Below, one piece after another: positions 43,922 through 53,537 of a stretch of DNA of 64,000 bases. Each line of letters begins with the position of its first letter. Within the stretch, counting starts at the first letter, position 1. The notes beneath the pieces are model-generated. The model worked only from the letters and a program-made list of their open reading frames with translations. It did not search any database and had not been told where the DNA came from. Both the position numbers and the translations under genes were made by a program. Source of the DNA: Motiliproteus sp. SC1-56. GTDB taxonomy: Bacteria > Pseudomonadota > Gammaproteobacteria > Pseudomonadales > Balneatricaceae. The stretch lies in the NCBI RefSeq assembly GCF_017309075.1, contig NZ_JAEMGS010000005.1, positions 62,001 to 126,000 on the forward strand. Direction: 5' to 3'.

Positions 43922-45325
43922 TCAGCCGGGAAGGTAATCACGCCGCCGTATCTCGTACTGTTTCATCTTGTTGTTGAGGGTCCGACGGGGCAGCTCCAAC
44001 TCCTCGGTGACCGCCTGAATACTTCCCTGGTGGCGCCTGAGGGCCTGGATGATCAATTGGCGCTCAAAACTCTGCACCCGTTCTGCCAGGCTCTGGCCCG
44101 GACTGGGCGATTCTGGCTGCTCACCCTGGCCAAGCATCGCCTGAATCGATCTCGCGGCGCCCACCCCCAGCACGTAACGCTCGGCAATGTTCTTCAACTG
44201 GCGCACGTTCCCCGGCCAGTCGTAGTCCATCAGCAGGGCCAGCTCCTGCGCATCGGGTTCAACATAATCGCGCTCATACTGCAGCGCCGCCTTGTGGGCA
44301 AAGAACTCGAACAGCAGGGGGATATCGTCACGGCGCTGGGAAAGCCGCGGCAGGTGCAGCTCGACCACGTTAAACCGGTAGTAGAGATCTTCTCTGAAGC
44401 GCCCTTCGACCGACGCCCGGGCCAGGTCCTCCTTGGTGGCGGCGATCACCCACAGATCCAGTGAAATTTCCCGGTTGGAGCCGACCCGCTCCAGCTTCCG
44501 CTCCTGCAATACCCGCAGCAGCTTGATCTGAAAGTTGATGGGCATGCTCTCGATCTCATCGAGAAACAGGGTGCCGCCCTGGGCATGCTCGATCTTGCCG
44601 ATGCGGCGCTGGTCCGCCCCGGTGAACGCCCCCTTCTCGTGACCGAACAGTTCGCTCTCGAACAGGTTTTCGGGGATGGCGCCACAGTTCACGGCAACAA
44701 AGGGATGCTCACCGCGACCGCTGAATTCATGCAGACAGCGAGCCACCAGCTCCTTACCGGTGCCGGTGGCACCGTTGATCACCGCATCCACCGGGGTCTG
44801 CCCCAACTGCAACACCTGCTGGCGCAGAGCCACCATGGCCGGCGACTGGCCGATCATGCGACTTTCCAGGGAGGGTCTCTGGGCCAGCAGCCGGTGCAGG
44901 TTGCGGTTCTCCAGCACCAGGCGCCGCTTCTCCCCGGCCCGCTGGATCCGGTCGATCAGCAGGTCCGGCTCCACCGGCTTTTCAATGAAATCGTAGACTC
45001 CGTCGCGCATCGCCTCCACCGCCATCCGTACGTCGCCGTGGGCGGTGACCAGCAGCACCGGCAAATCCGGGTCAAGGCGCTGCACTTCACGGGCAAAGGC
45101 CATTCCGTCCATTCCCGGCATGCGGATATCGGAGACGATCACCCGGTCGCAGCCCGGCTCGATGGCGCTCAGCGCCGTCTCCGCACTGGAATAATCCTCA
45201 ACCTCCATGCCGGCCAGGTTGAGCCACTGGCGAGTGGCCTTGCGTATCGCCTCTTCGTCATCCACCAGAATCACCCGGATCGGGGGACGGTTGCGCAAGG
45301 ATGAGTGGGCAAGGCTGTCAGACAT
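43922..45325 (-). CDS. dctD: DctD-like sigma-54-dependent response regulator
   Basis: 467-residue activator of C4-dicarboxylate transport genes. Receiver domain with phosphoacceptor Asp66 ([10 protein letters not shown]), AAA+ domain with Walker [12 protein letters not shown] and the sigma-54 contact loop GAFTGA intact in [13 protein letters not shown], then a Fis-type helix-turn-helix near the C-terminus ([20 protein letters not shown]). It overlaps dctB by eight bases. Its expected target is the sigma-54 promoter before dctP. Confidence 0.92.
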   Translation of the reverse strand: MSDSLAHSSLRNRPPIRVILVDDEEAIRKATRQWLNLAGMEVEDYSSAETALSAIEPGCDRVIVSDIRMPGMDGMAFAREVQRLDPDLPVLLVTAHGDVRMAVEAMRDGVYDFIEKPVEPDLLIDRIQRAGEKRRLVLENRNLHRLLAQRPSLESRMIGQSPAMVALRQQVLQLGQTPVDAVINGATGTGKELVARCLHEFSGRGEHPFVAVNCGAIPENLFESELFGHEKGAFTGADQRRIGKIEHAQGGTLFLDEIESMPINFQIKLLRVLQERKLERVGSNREISLDLWVIAATKEDLARASVEGRFREDLYYRFNVVELHLPRLSQRRDDIPLLFEFFAHKAALQYERDYVEPDAQELALLMDYDWPGNVRQLKNIAERYVLGVGAARSIQAMLGQGEQPESPSPGQSLAERVQSFERQLIIQALRRHQGSIQAVTEELELPRRTLNNKMKQYEIRRRDYLPG

Positions 45326-47156
45326 GTGCGAGCTCCGCTTGTACTAGGGTCAGGCAGAAGGTGGTGCCCCGTCCGGGCTGGGGTTCGACTTCGAGGCGCC
45401 CCCCGAACTCCTCGACGATGCCGAAGGAGACCGACAGCCCCAACCCCATCCCCTGGCCGGGCGGCTTGGTGGTAAAGAACGGGTCGAACAGTTTGGGCAG
45501 GTGACCGGGATCGACTCCGCAGCCGTTGTCACGGATCCTGAGCTGCGCGTGCCCCTGCGCCGCGCTCAGGCAAATGTCGATTTTTCCCGCCGCCGTAACG
45601 GCGTCGGCCTGGATGGCGTCGATCGCGTTGCGCAACAGATTGACCAGAATCTGCTCCAGTTTGATCTCGTCAGCCCGGACCGCAACCGGGGGCGCCGGCG
45701 GCGTCCAGCTGACCTCAATATTCGATTTGGCGAGGCTCGGCCCAAGCACCAGCAGCGCATGCTCCACCACCCGGCTGAGATCAACGCTGCTGAGCGTGCC
45801 GCGGGATTTACTGGCGAAGCTTTTGAGGTGGGTAACGATGGCCGAAACCCGACGAATCAGACCATCGATATCCCCCAGGTTTTCCCGGGCCGGCGCCATG
45901 TGACCGCGCTCGACCAGCAGCCGGGTACTGGCCAGGAAGGTCTGGATCGCTGACAGCGGCTGGCTGATCTCGTGCACCAACCCTGCGGACAGCTGCCCCA
46001 GGGCCGCCATTTTTTCAGCCTGGATCAACTCCTCGTGGGTTTGGCGCAGCGCCTGTTCAGCACGAATCCGCTCGTCGATCTCCTGCTTGAGCTGAGCGTT
46101 ACTCTGGTTCAGCGCCTCGGTGCGCTGCGCCACCCGTTGTTCCAGCTGCTGCTGGTGGCGCAGGCGGCTGGAGAGAAACAACCCCAGCACCGCCAGCAAC
46201 GCGGTGATCAAAAACGCCACCAGCACCGCGTAGCGCTTACTTTCGGACAATGTTTTCAAATCACTGAGGTAGTAGAGCTTCCAGCCAAGCTGCTCGATGG
46301 GCCGCTGGTGCAGCAGGTAGCGCCCCGAGGGCGCCCCTGCCCTGGCGGCAGGACCGTCGCTGCCAAGACGGATCACCCGGTTGCCCCGGGGCGAAGGCGC
46401 CAGCTCCTCCAGCGCCAGGGCGCGAATGGGGTGAAGGCTGTATTTCTGGGCCTCCTGCAGCCGCCTCAAGGTCACATCGGAGAGAGGCGCCAGGGAGCGG
46501 TAACGCCAGGCCGGATTACTGGCCAGGAAAATCACTCCATCGCTGTCACTGATCCAGACGTTTTCCCCACCGGCGGCCCAGTTGGCCTCCAGGGGCGTCA
46601 TGTCAATCTTGAGAACAGCCACCCCCAGCACTCGGCCTTGGTGCAATACCGGACGGGACAGAAACAGCCCCGGGCGCCCGGTGGTCACTCCAACCGCGAA
46701 AAAGCGGCCGCTGCGCCCCTGGGAAGCCTCTGTGAAGTAGGGTCGGAAGTGGTAGTTTTTGCCGACGAAGCTGAGCGGTTGCGCCCAGTTGCTGCTGGCC
46801 ACCACCAGGCCGTTTGCGTCCATCAGATAAAGCGCCTCAGAGGCGGATTCTGCCTGCCAGCTCTCGAGCTTTCGATTTACGGCGTCCCGCAGATCGGCGC
46901 GCCCCGGCGTTTTTAGTAATTGCTGAACCTGATGGTCCTGAGCGGCAATAAACGGAAGATAGTCGAAGCGCCGATGCGCCGACTCGACCGTGGAGGCATA
47001 CAGGTTCAGGCGCTCGGCACCGATCCGCTCAAGCTCCGTGAAGTGGGCCCGTTCGGTTAAGCTCAGCAGCACCGCGGTCAGGAGCAGCCCGAACAGCGCG
47101 GCGCCCAGGAGAATCCAGGTGGTCGTCTTTGAGTTACGCTCGGGCATGTACGGCAT
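45318..47156 (-). CDS. dctB: DctB-like sensor histidine kinase
   Basis: 612-residue membrane kinase. Membrane segments at about 10-32 and 300-320 flank a periplasmic double-PAS-like (dCache) sensor; a coiled coil precedes the HisKA domain with the phosphorylated His in LVHEISQPLSAIQ, and the ATPase domain has N (NLLRNAIDAIQ), G1 (DNGCGV) and G2 (GMGLGLS) boxes. The ATG at 47156 is preceded by GGAG. Senses dicarboxylates in relatives; divergent from the TRAP genes it should control. Confidence 0.92.
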   Translation of the reverse strand: MPYMPERNSKTTTWILLGAALFGLLLTAVLLSLTERAHFTELERIGAERLNLYASTVESAHRRFDYLPFIAAQDHQVQQLLKTPGRADLRDAVNRKLESWQAESASEALYLMDANGLVVASSNWAQPLSFVGKNYHFRPYFTEASQGRSGRFFAVGVTTGRPGLFLSRPVLHQGRVLGVAVLKIDMTPLEANWAAGGENVWISDSDGVIFLASNPAWRYRSLAPLSDVTLRRLQEAQKYSLHPIRALALEELAPSPRGNRVIRLGSDGPAARAGAPSGRYLLHQRPIEQLGWKLYYLSDLKTLSESKRYAVLVAFLITALLAVLGLFLSSRLRHQQQLEQRVAQRTEALNQSNAQLKQEIDERIRAEQALRQTHEELIQAEKMAALGQLSAGLVHEISQPLSAIQTFLASTRLLVERGHMAPARENLGDIDGLIRRVSAIVTHLKSFASKSRGTLSSVDLSRVVEHALLVLGPSLAKSNIEVSWTPPAPPVAVRADEIKLEQILVNLLRNAIDAIQADAVTAAGKIDICLSAAQGHAQLRIRDNGCGVDPGHLPKLFDPFFTTKPPGQGMGLGLSVSFGIVEEFGGRLEVEPQPGRGTTFCLTLVQAELAHV

Positions 47157-47387
47157 CCCGGATCTCCGCTCTACGGGCTCTGCTCTCACCGGTTAAGCAG
47201 TCAGGAAGTGACGCTCAACCGTGACGGTTGCTTCAAGGCGCTTCGGCAATGGACCAAGGCGCTGAATCAAGGCAATAATCAACGCAATTAACGCGCCAAG
47301 GAGTGGGGTGCGCCCCCGAAAGCCCGCCGGCCTTCCTGCCATGGTCGACAACGCCTCTGATCGCTAATCGCCCCCTGACCACAATCG

Positions 47388-47399
47388 GCCAAAAATGGC
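47388..47399. promoter_or_regulatory. Palindrome 1, candidate DctD site
   Basis: GCCAAAAATGGC, an imperfect-centre palindrome about 155 bases before the -24 element of dctP. A related palindrome lies 43 bases downstream, about four helical turns. Confidence 0.5.
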
Positions 47400-47429
47400 T
47401 GATTAAGCCGAAAACCGGCCCGATTTGCC

Positions 47430-47443
47430 AGCCAATTTTGGCT
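47430..47443. promoter_or_regulatory. Palindrome 2, candidate DctD site
   Basis: AGCCAATTTTGGCT, a perfect palindrome sharing GCCA...TGGC with palindrome 1. It lies about 110 bases before the -24 element. Tandem upstream sites are the rule for DctD. Confidence 0.5.
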
Positions 47444-47510
47444 CATCAAACAAACCCGGCGCCCACCTCCCTGCTCGAAAGATACAGGCGCAAGACGTAT
47501 CTCTTTTGAT

Positions 47511-47523
47511 TATCAATTAATTA
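47511..47523 (+). promoter_or_regulatory. IHF site before dctP
   Basis: TATCAATTAATTA matches WATCAANNNNTTR at all fixed positions, between the palindromes and the sigma-54 element. Confidence 0.65.
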
Positions 47524-47552
47524 AGCGGTATCCGTCAGATACATACGCAACT

Positions 47553-47567
47553 TGGCAAAGCCTTTGC
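47553..47567 (+). promoter_or_regulatory. Sigma-54 promoter of dctPQM
   Basis: TGGCAA-N5-TTGC, one base from consensus and correctly spaced. Predicted start near 47578, about 53 bases before the dctP ATG. Confidence 0.82.
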
Positions 47568-47630
47568 TATATCTCTGTCAGCACCCCGTCTGCCGGGTGA
47601 CGATAACGACAACAATCAGAGGGTAGAAGT

Positions 47631-48638
47631 ATGAAGGGTTTGAAAACTGCGGTTATCGCCTCGATGGCCATGGCTGGCCTGGTCGCCGGCGAGGTACAGG
47701 CGGCCACCGAGTGGAACGTGTCCCTGTGGGGCAAACGCCGTGCCTTTACTGAAAATGTCGAAAAGCTGGCTGAGCTGGTCGAGGCGAAGACCAACGGCGA
47801 GTTCAAGCTCAACATCTCCTACGGCGGCCTCTCCAAGTCACGGGAGAACCTGGACGGAATCTCTTTCGGCGCCTTTGAAATGGCCCAGTTCTGCTCCTTC
47901 TATCACAGCGACAAGAACCCCACGATCACCGTGACCGAGCTGCCGTTTTCCCAGGATGTGTCCCTGGCGCGGGTAAGCGAGATCTACCAGGAGGTGTTTG
48001 AGCACCCGGTTGTTAAAAAGGACCTGGCGCGCTGGAACGCCACCCTGCTGATGCCCACGCCGATGCCCCAGTACAACATCGTCAGCAAGGGCGAACCCCT
48101 GACCGCCCTGGAGGGCTTTGACGGACTGCGCGTACGCGGGCCCGGGGGAATTATGGGTGTACTGGGCAAGCTCGGCGCAGTGAAAACCGGCGTTCCCTTT
48201 GCCGAGGTGCGCCAGTCCATGGATTCAGGCGTCATCGACGCCGCCTCCTTCGCCCCCCACGCCCACCTGGCGGCCAATACCCTCGCCGTGGGACAGTGGG
48301 CCACCACCAACTTGAACCTCGGCTCGGCCAACTGCCCCGTGGTGGTCAACACCGACGCCCTGGAGATGCTGGAGCCGGCCCACCGCGAGGCCCTGCTGGG
48401 TTCCGTGGATGAGGCACTGGATTACTACGTTCAAAACTACGAGCAGAACACCACCGCCAAGTACGAAGCCGCGCTCAAGGAGCAGGGGCTGACCCAGGTG
48501 ACCTTTACCCCCGAGCAGACCGCCAAACTGAACGAGCTGGCCGACTCCGTCCGCCAGGAGTGGGTCAAGAAGTACGCGGGCCAGTTCGATGCTCAGGCGC
48601 TGTTTGACTTCACCGCCAACCTGTTCGCCGAGAAGTAA
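47631..48638 (+). CDS. dctP: TRAP transporter periplasmic substrate-binding protein
   Basis: 335-residue exported DctP-family protein. Signal peptide at about 1-24 (ending VAGEVQA). The central loop FDGLRVRGPGG carries the arginine that normally binds the substrate carboxylate. Sequence and DctBD neighbours suggest an organic acid substrate; dicarboxylate is likely but not certain. AGAGGG precedes the ATG. A strong stem-loop separates it from dctQ. Confidence 0.9.
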   Translation: MKGLKTAVIASMAMAGLVAGEVQAATEWNVSLWGKRRAFTENVEKLAELVEAKTNGEFKLNISYGGLSKSRENLDGISFGAFEMAQFCSFYHSDKNPTITVTELPFSQDVSLARVSEIYQEVFEHPVVKKDLARWNATLLMPTPMPQYNIVSKGEPLTALEGFDGLRVRGPGGIMGVLGKLGAVKTGVPFAEVRQSMDSGVIDAASFAPHAHLAANTLAVGQWATTNLNLGSANCPVVVNTDALEMLEPAHREALLGSVDEALDYYVQNYEQNTTAKYEAALKEQGLTQVTFTPEQTAKLNELADSVRQEWVKKYAGQFDAQALFDFTANLFAEK

Positions 48639-48650
48639 CCCCCTCCCCGC

Positions 48651-48692
48651 GTCGGGCGCTACGGTCCGGGTCTCCTGACCGTACCGCCCGAC
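48651..48692 (+). promoter_or_regulatory. Intercistronic stem-loop between dctP and dctQ
   Basis: Stem of GTCGGGCG + TACGGTC pairing with GACCGTA + CGCCCGAC, 15 pairs with one mismatch and a ten-base loop, without a T-run. It probably protects the dctP mRNA or attenuates dctQM so that more binding protein than membrane subunits is made. Confidence 0.65.
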
Positions 48693-48736
48693 CGGCTCCG
48701 TCTGTTTTTCCCGCATTCGCAAAAAGGGGGAATGTT

Positions 48737-49351
48737 ATGTCTGCCGCCGCATCTGTTTTGTCCGACGACTCGCTGCTGAGTCGCCTCGACCGTTGGTTTT
48801 TCCGTTTCGAGTCCCTGCTCAACCTGGCGGGAGGGATCGCGATTTTTCTGCTGGTGCTGCTGGCAACCGTCAACGTGCTGGGCCGCTGGCTGCTATCTGC
48901 GCCGATCAGTGGCTATGTCGACTGGGTCGAGCAGGCCATGGCCTTTATCGCCTTTTTCGGCCTCGCCTACACCCAGCGCATGGGCGGGCATATTCGCATG
49001 GATATTCTGGTCGGCCAGTTTCGCCGCCGCTGGCTCTGGTTTACCGAACTCTTGACCACCGTACTGATGCTCCTGGTGACCCTGGTGCTGATCTACGGGT
49101 CCTACCTGCACTTCTGGCGCGCCTACTCCATCGGCGACTCTTCACTGGATATCAACCTGCCCACCTGGCCTGCCAAACTGGTGGTGCCGCTGGCCCTCAG
49201 CGTGCTGGCCTTACGCCTTGTGCTGCAGATCTGGGGCTACCTACGCGCCCTGCGCAAAGGGGGGGACAGCCCGGTCGCGGTGCCCCTGATCGAGTCCGCC
49301 GCCGACGTGGCGGCCAAAGAAGCGGGATCCGTTAGCGGACACGACCACTAG
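48737..49351 (+). CDS. dctQ: TRAP transporter small membrane subunit
   Basis: 204-residue DctQ subunit with four membrane segments; core motif WVEQAMAFIAFFGLAYTQRMGGHIRMDI. It joins DctM to form the sodium-driven membrane part of the transporter. AGGGGGAATG-type spacing precedes the ATG; dctM begins 11 bases after it ends. Confidence 0.92.
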   Translation: MSAAASVLSDDSLLSRLDRWFFRFESLLNLAGGIAIFLLVLLATVNVLGRWLLSAPISGYVDWVEQAMAFIAFFGLAYTQRMGGHIRMDILVGQFRRRWLWFTELLTTVLMLLVTLVLIYGSYLHFWRAYSIGDSSLDINLPTWPAKLVVPLALSVLALRLVLQIWGYLRALRKGGDSPVAVPLIESAADVAAKEAGSVSGHDH

Positions 49352-49362
49352 GAGCCCTGACC

Positions 49363-50772
49363 ATGACCGAACTCTTTCAAGCCATGGGCAGCATGGACTC
49401 CATCGATATCGGCCTCTGGGTCTCCGGCGCCATGTTGCTGTTCGTGGTGCTGGGCGTGCGGGTCGCCTTCGCGGCGGCCATCGCCGGCTTTCTGGGCTTG
49501 CTGTGGATCTTCTCCGCCAAGCTCGGGTTTGAACGGGGCTTTCTGGTAGCGGTGAAGATGGCCGGCACCATCCCCCACTCCAAAGTCTCGTCCCTGGCCC
49601 TGTCGTTGATTCCCACCTTTATCCTGATTGGCTACCTGGCTTACCACGCCGGCCTCACCCGCGCCCTGTTCGAGGCGGCCAAGCGCTGGGTCGGCTGGCT
49701 CCCCGGCGGCATGGGGGTGGCGACAGTGTTCTCCACCGCGGGCTTTGCCGCGGTCTCCGGGGCCTCAGTCGCCACTTCGGCGGTCTTCGCCCGCATCGCC
49801 GTGCCCGAGATGCTCAAGCTCGGCTACGACAAGCGCTTCGCCGCCGGGGTCGTGGCCGCCGGCGGCACCCTCGCCTCCCTGATTCCACCGTCCGCGATCC
49901 TGGTCATCTACGCCATCATCGTCGAGCAGGACGTCGGCGCACTCCTGATGGCGGGCTTTCTGCCCGGTTTCGTCTCGGCGTTGATCTACGGCGGCCTGGT
50001 GATCCTCCTGGCCATGACCCGCAAGGATTTCGGTCCGCCGATCACCGGCTACAGTTGGAAGCAGCGGCTGGAGTCGGTTCCCGGCGCGCTGCCGATCTTC
50101 TTTGTCATCGCCATCATCATGGTCTGCATCTACGGCGGGGTCGGCACCCCCACCGAGGCCGGCGCCCTGGGGGCCAGCGTGATCCTGTGCATGGCGCTCT
50201 ACCACGGCAGCCGCTGGAAAGAGCTCAAGAGCTCGCTGATGGAAACCGCCAAGCTGTCGGCGATGATCTTCGCCATCATCTGGGGCGTGCTGATCTACGT
50301 CCGCTTTCTCGGCTTTGCGGATCTGCCCAGTGCCTTCTCCGACTGGATCGTCGGCCTGGAGCAGAGCCCGATGCTAACCTTGCTGCTGATCCTCTGCGCC
50401 TACGCGGTACTCGGCATGTTCATGGATGCCATCGGCATGCTGCTGCTGACCCTGCCGGTGGTCTACCCGGCGGTAATCGCCCTCAACGGCGGTGCGGACG
50501 TGCTGGCCGCCGATTCGGCCTTTGGGGTCTCGGGCACCGGTTGCGCCATCTGGTTCGGTATCATCGTGGTGAAGATGGCCGAGCTCTGCCTGATCACCCC
50601 GCCCATCGGCCTGAACTGCTTCGTGGTCGCCGGCGTGCGTCCGGAGTGTTCGGTACAGGACGTGTTCCGCGGCTGCATTCCTTTTTTCGTAGCGGACGTG
50701 GTGACCATCGCGGTGCTGATCGCCGCCCCCGGCATCGTGCTCTGGCTACCGGCGCTGGTCGGTTACGCCTGA
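49363..50772 (+). CDS. dctM: TRAP transporter large membrane subunit
   Basis: 469-residue DctM permease with about 12 membrane segments; characteristic GFAAVSGASVATSAVFARIAV and GTLASLIPPSAILVIYA, and late GMFMDAIGMLLLTLPVVYP and LITPPIGLNCFVV. Last subunit gene of the dctPQM operon. Confidence 0.94.
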   Translation: MTELFQAMGSMDSIDIGLWVSGAMLLFVVLGVRVAFAAAIAGFLGLLWIFSAKLGFERGFLVAVKMAGTIPHSKVSSLALSLIPTFILIGYLAYHAGLTRALFEAAKRWVGWLPGGMGVATVFSTAGFAAVSGASVATSAVFARIAVPEMLKLGYDKRFAAGVVAAGGTLASLIPPSAILVIYAIIVEQDVGALLMAGFLPGFVSALIYGGLVILLAMTRKDFGPPITGYSWKQRLESVPGALPIFFVIAIIMVCIYGGVGTPTEAGALGASVILCMALYHGSRWKELKSSLMETAKLSAMIFAIIWGVLIYVRFLGFADLPSAFSDWIVGLEQSPMLTLLLILCAYAVLGMFMDAIGMLLLTLPVVYPAVIALNGGADVLAADSAFGVSGTGCAIWFGIIVVKMAELCLITPPIGLNCFVVAGVRPECSVQDVFRGCIPFFVADVVTIAVLIAAPGIVLWLPALVGYA

Positions 50773-50871
50773 ACATGACTACGGCGAGCACTGCCGCGAA
50801 AAGGGCTTGCCTGGCGGGGCGCTGGCCGAGCGCAACACCCCCTTCCTGCTAACCCACTAGAGACACTCTAC

Positions 50872-51630
50872 GTGCTGGAAACATGGCAGCTGTTCGTTTT
50901 GAGCCTGGTGGGGCTGCTGGCCGGTTGGCTCAACGTGATGGCCGGCGGCGGCTCCCTGCTGACGCTGCCGGTGATGCTGTTTATGGGGCTTCCGGCGCCG
51001 GTGGCCAACGGCTCCAACCGAATCGGCATTCTGTTGCAGAATATCAGCGCGACCCTGACCTTTTACCGCCAGGGTTTCAGCGACTTCCGCCTCAGCCTGG
51101 GCCTGGCCCTGTTTGCCTGCCTCGGCGCCCTCGCCGGCGCCAGCCTCGGCGTGCAACTGGATGGCGCCTGGTTTGACCGGCTGCTGGCGCTGGTCATGAT
51201 CGGCGTCCTGCTGCTGATGCTGTTCGCCCCCCCTGACACGCCCCGTTCAGAGACCACCGATCAAGCGCCCGGCAAGCGCCGCTGGCTGGCCTACCTCTGC
51301 ATGATCGCGGTGGGGTTCTGGGGCGGGTTAATCCAGATTGGCGTGGGCTTTATCCTGATGCCGGTACTCAACCGTGTCCTCGGCCTGGACCTGGTGCGCG
51401 TCAACATGCACAAGGTGTTCATCGTCGCGGCGTATACCCTGGTGGCCCTGGGCGTGTTCGCCAGTCAAGTCGAGATCGACTGGTACGCGGGCATGGCGCT
51501 GGCGCTCGGGACCATGGTGGGGGGCTGGCTGGGCGTACACACCAACCTGGCCAAAGGCCAGACCTGGATTCGCCGGGTGCTGGTCATCACCCTGGTCGCC
51601 TTTATCATCAAACTGCTGTGGAGCGGCTGA
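50872..51630 (+). CDS. TauE/SafE (TSUP) family permease
   Basis: 252-residue membrane protein with about eight segments and the family's GLLAGWLNVMAGGGSLLTLPV start and second repeat GFWGGLIQIGVGFILMPVL. TSUP proteins move sulfite, sulfonates or related small anions. It begins 99 bases after dctM with a GTG start and a weak ribosome site. Co-transcription with the TRAP genes is possible. Confidence 0.85.
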   Translation: MLETWQLFVLSLVGLLAGWLNVMAGGGSLLTLPVMLFMGLPAPVANGSNRIGILLQNISATLTFYRQGFSDFRLSLGLALFACLGALAGASLGVQLDGAWFDRLLALVMIGVLLLMLFAPPDTPRSETTDQAPGKRRWLAYLCMIAVGFWGGLIQIGVGFILMPVLNRVLGLDLVRVNMHKVFIVAAYTLVALGVFASQVEIDWYAGMALALGTMVGGWLGVHTNLAKGQTWIRRVLVITLVAFIIKLLWSG

Positions 51631-51701
51631 TACCGGGGACAGTGGCTACCCAAGTCAGCGCCATTGCCGCTGACCGGTTGAAACCGCTAAAATGCGGTTT
51701 C

Positions 51702-51732
51702 GGGCGCCCTCTCAATGGAGCGCCCTGTTTTT
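51702..51732 (+). terminator. Terminator after the TauE-like gene
   Basis: GGGCGC / GCGCCC hairpin followed by TGTTTTTTT. A second small hairpin AACCGC / GCGGTT lies just before it (51682-51699). Confidence 0.7.
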
Positions 51733-51795
51733 TTCCGGCGCCTTGCAGACCCTTTCAGCACCGCTCGACGCCACGTTAACGCCTGAGTACAGCTA

Positions 51796-52152
51796 ATGGA
51801 TATTTATAAAGAATTCACTTTCGAAGCCGCGCACCTCCTGCCCCATGTGCCCGCGGGGCACAAGTGCGGGCGCCTCCACGGACACTCTTTCCGGGTGCAG
51901 ATTCATGTCAGCGGCGAGGTGGATGCCCACACCGGCTGGATCATGGACTTCGCCGACATCAAGGCCGCCTTCAAACCCATCTACGAGCGCCTTGATCACC
52001 ACTATCTCAACGAGATCGAGGGGCTGGAGAACCCCACCAGCGAAGTGCTGGCCCGCTGGATCTGGGCCGAACTGAAACCCAGCCTGCCGCAGCTCAGCCA
52101 GATCCTGATTCAGGAAACCTGCACCAGCGGCTGCGTTTACCGGGGCGACTGA
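51796..52152 (+). CDS. queD: 6-Carboxytetrahydropterin synthase
   Basis: 118-residue zinc enzyme of the queuosine (7-deazapurine) pathway. Zinc histidines are in FEAAHLLP and LHGHSF, and the catalytic cysteine is in HKCGRLHGH; the C-terminal [10 protein letters not shown] fits QueD of about 120 residues. Monocistronic here; other que genes are not in the window. Confidence 0.93.
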   Translation: MDIYKEFTFEAAHLLPHVPAGHKCGRLHGHSFRVQIHVSGEVDAHTGWIMDFADIKAAFKPIYERLDHHYLNEIEGLENPTSEVLARWIWAELKPSLPQLSQILIQETCTSGCVYRGD

Positions 52153-52349
52153 TCGCTCGCCGGGCGTTTGCCCCGGGAAGGGAAACCAGCCGGGCGACGG
52201 TCTGCGGTCGATGAAAAACGCTTTCGTGCCCGGTTTTGCCCCCATGCCCGGTTATTCGTCAGCGGCACGGGCTGGGCTTCACCAACTGGCGACTTTTTTG
52301 TTGCCCGGCAAAACCTTACCATAAGCAAAAAAGAGCCGCCGGAACGCCC

Positions 52350-53525
52350 ATGCACAGCCACAGTCATAGTCACAGCCACGCCCCCACCTCCCCTCAAGAC
52401 CGGTCCGCCTTCGCCCAACGGGTTACCTGGATCGGCGCCATACTTGATGCGGTGCTCGGGGTCGCCAAAATCGTGGTCGGCTGGCTGTTCTATTCCCAGG
52501 CGTTGATAGCGGACGGGATTCACTCCCTGTCAGATCTGGTCACCGACTTTATGGTGGTGGCCATCGTGCGCATCTCCCACAGCGAACCCGATGAAGATCA
52601 CCCCTATGGGCACGCCCGTTTTGAAACGCTGGGCACCGTGCTGCTGGGTTTCCTGCTGGTGGCGGTGGCCGGAGCCATGGCTTACGAGAGCACCCTTAAC
52701 CTGCTCAATCCCGAAGAGATGCCCCTGCCCGGCTGGCCGGCCCTGGTGATTGCGGCAGTGTCCATTCTCAGCAAGGAGTGGATCTATCGCTACACCCTCG
52801 CCGCCGGCAAACGGATCAAGTCGGACCTTCTGATCGCCAACGCCTGGCACAGCCGCACCGACGCCTACTCCTCCATCGTGGTGTTCGTCGGGGTGGGGGG
52901 CGCCATGCTGGGACTCCCCTGGCTCGACAGCCTTGCGGCCCTGGCGGTGGCCCTGTTTGTTGCCAAGATCGGCTGGGATTTAAGCTGGAGCGCCCTGCGC
53001 GAGCTGGTGGATACCGCCATCCCCGCCGAGGAGCTGGAAGCACTGACCCAGGCTGCCCTGACGGTCGAGGGCGTGCGTGACGTCCACAGTTTCAAATCTC
53101 GTCAGATGGGGTCGGAGATTCTTCTGGAGCTCCACCTGCAGGTGGCCCCTTACCTGAGCGCCTCGGAAAGCCACTACATTGGTGAAGCGGTGGTGGCCAA
53201 GCTGCTCAAGGAGTTCGATAGCATCGGCCACATCATCTTCCATATCGACACCGAAGACGACGATGCGGCCAATTATTGCGCGGTATTGCCCATGCGCCAG
53301 GAGATCACCGAACTGCTGGACAGCGAGCTGCAGCAGGTGGATCCGACCTACCGGCGGGAGAAAGCGGTACTGCATTATATCCACGGCAAGGTCGAAGTGG
53401 ACCTGTTCGTCAGCCACGCTGACCAGACGCCCGCACTGGATACCCGCACTCTGAGTGCTACCCTCAACCAGCGCCTTGGCGATCTGAGCTGGTTTCGGGA
53501 ACTTAAAATCTGGGTTCCCGGCTAA
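52350..53525 (+). CDS. CDF-family metal cation exporter with extended C-terminus
   Basis: 391-residue cation diffusion facilitator. The N-terminus MHSHSHSHSHAP is a histidine metal-binding tail. Transport-site aspartates are in ALIADGIHSLSDLVTD and HSRTDAYSS. After the usual cytoplasmic domain, ending near HIIFHIDTED, about 95 further residues form what looks like a second ZT-dimer-like domain. Most CDF proteins are near 300 residues. Zinc, iron or manganese export is possible. I start at the ATG at 52350 because it opens the His tail; the longer frame is unsupported. Confidence 0.88.
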   Translation: MHSHSHSHSHAPTSPQDRSAFAQRVTWIGAILDAVLGVAKIVVGWLFYSQALIADGIHSLSDLVTDFMVVAIVRISHSEPDEDHPYGHARFETLGTVLLGFLLVAVAGAMAYESTLNLLNPEEMPLPGWPALVIAAVSILSKEWIYRYTLAAGKRIKSDLLIANAWHSRTDAYSSIVVFVGVGGAMLGLPWLDSLAALAVALFVAKIGWDLSWSALRELVDTAIPAEELEALTQAALTVEGVRDVHSFKSRQMGSEILLELHLQVAPYLSASESHYIGEAVVAKLLKEFDSIGHIIFHIDTEDDDAANYCAVLPMRQEITELLDSELQQVDPTYRREKAVLHYIHGKVEVDLFVSHADQTPALDTRTLSATLNQRLGDLSWFRELKIWVPG

Positions 53526-53537
53526 ACGCCGGGGCGG

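Noticed and set aside
47303-47509. Small open frame (68 codons) before dctP
   Set aside because: It covers the palindromic activator sites and has no ribosome site.
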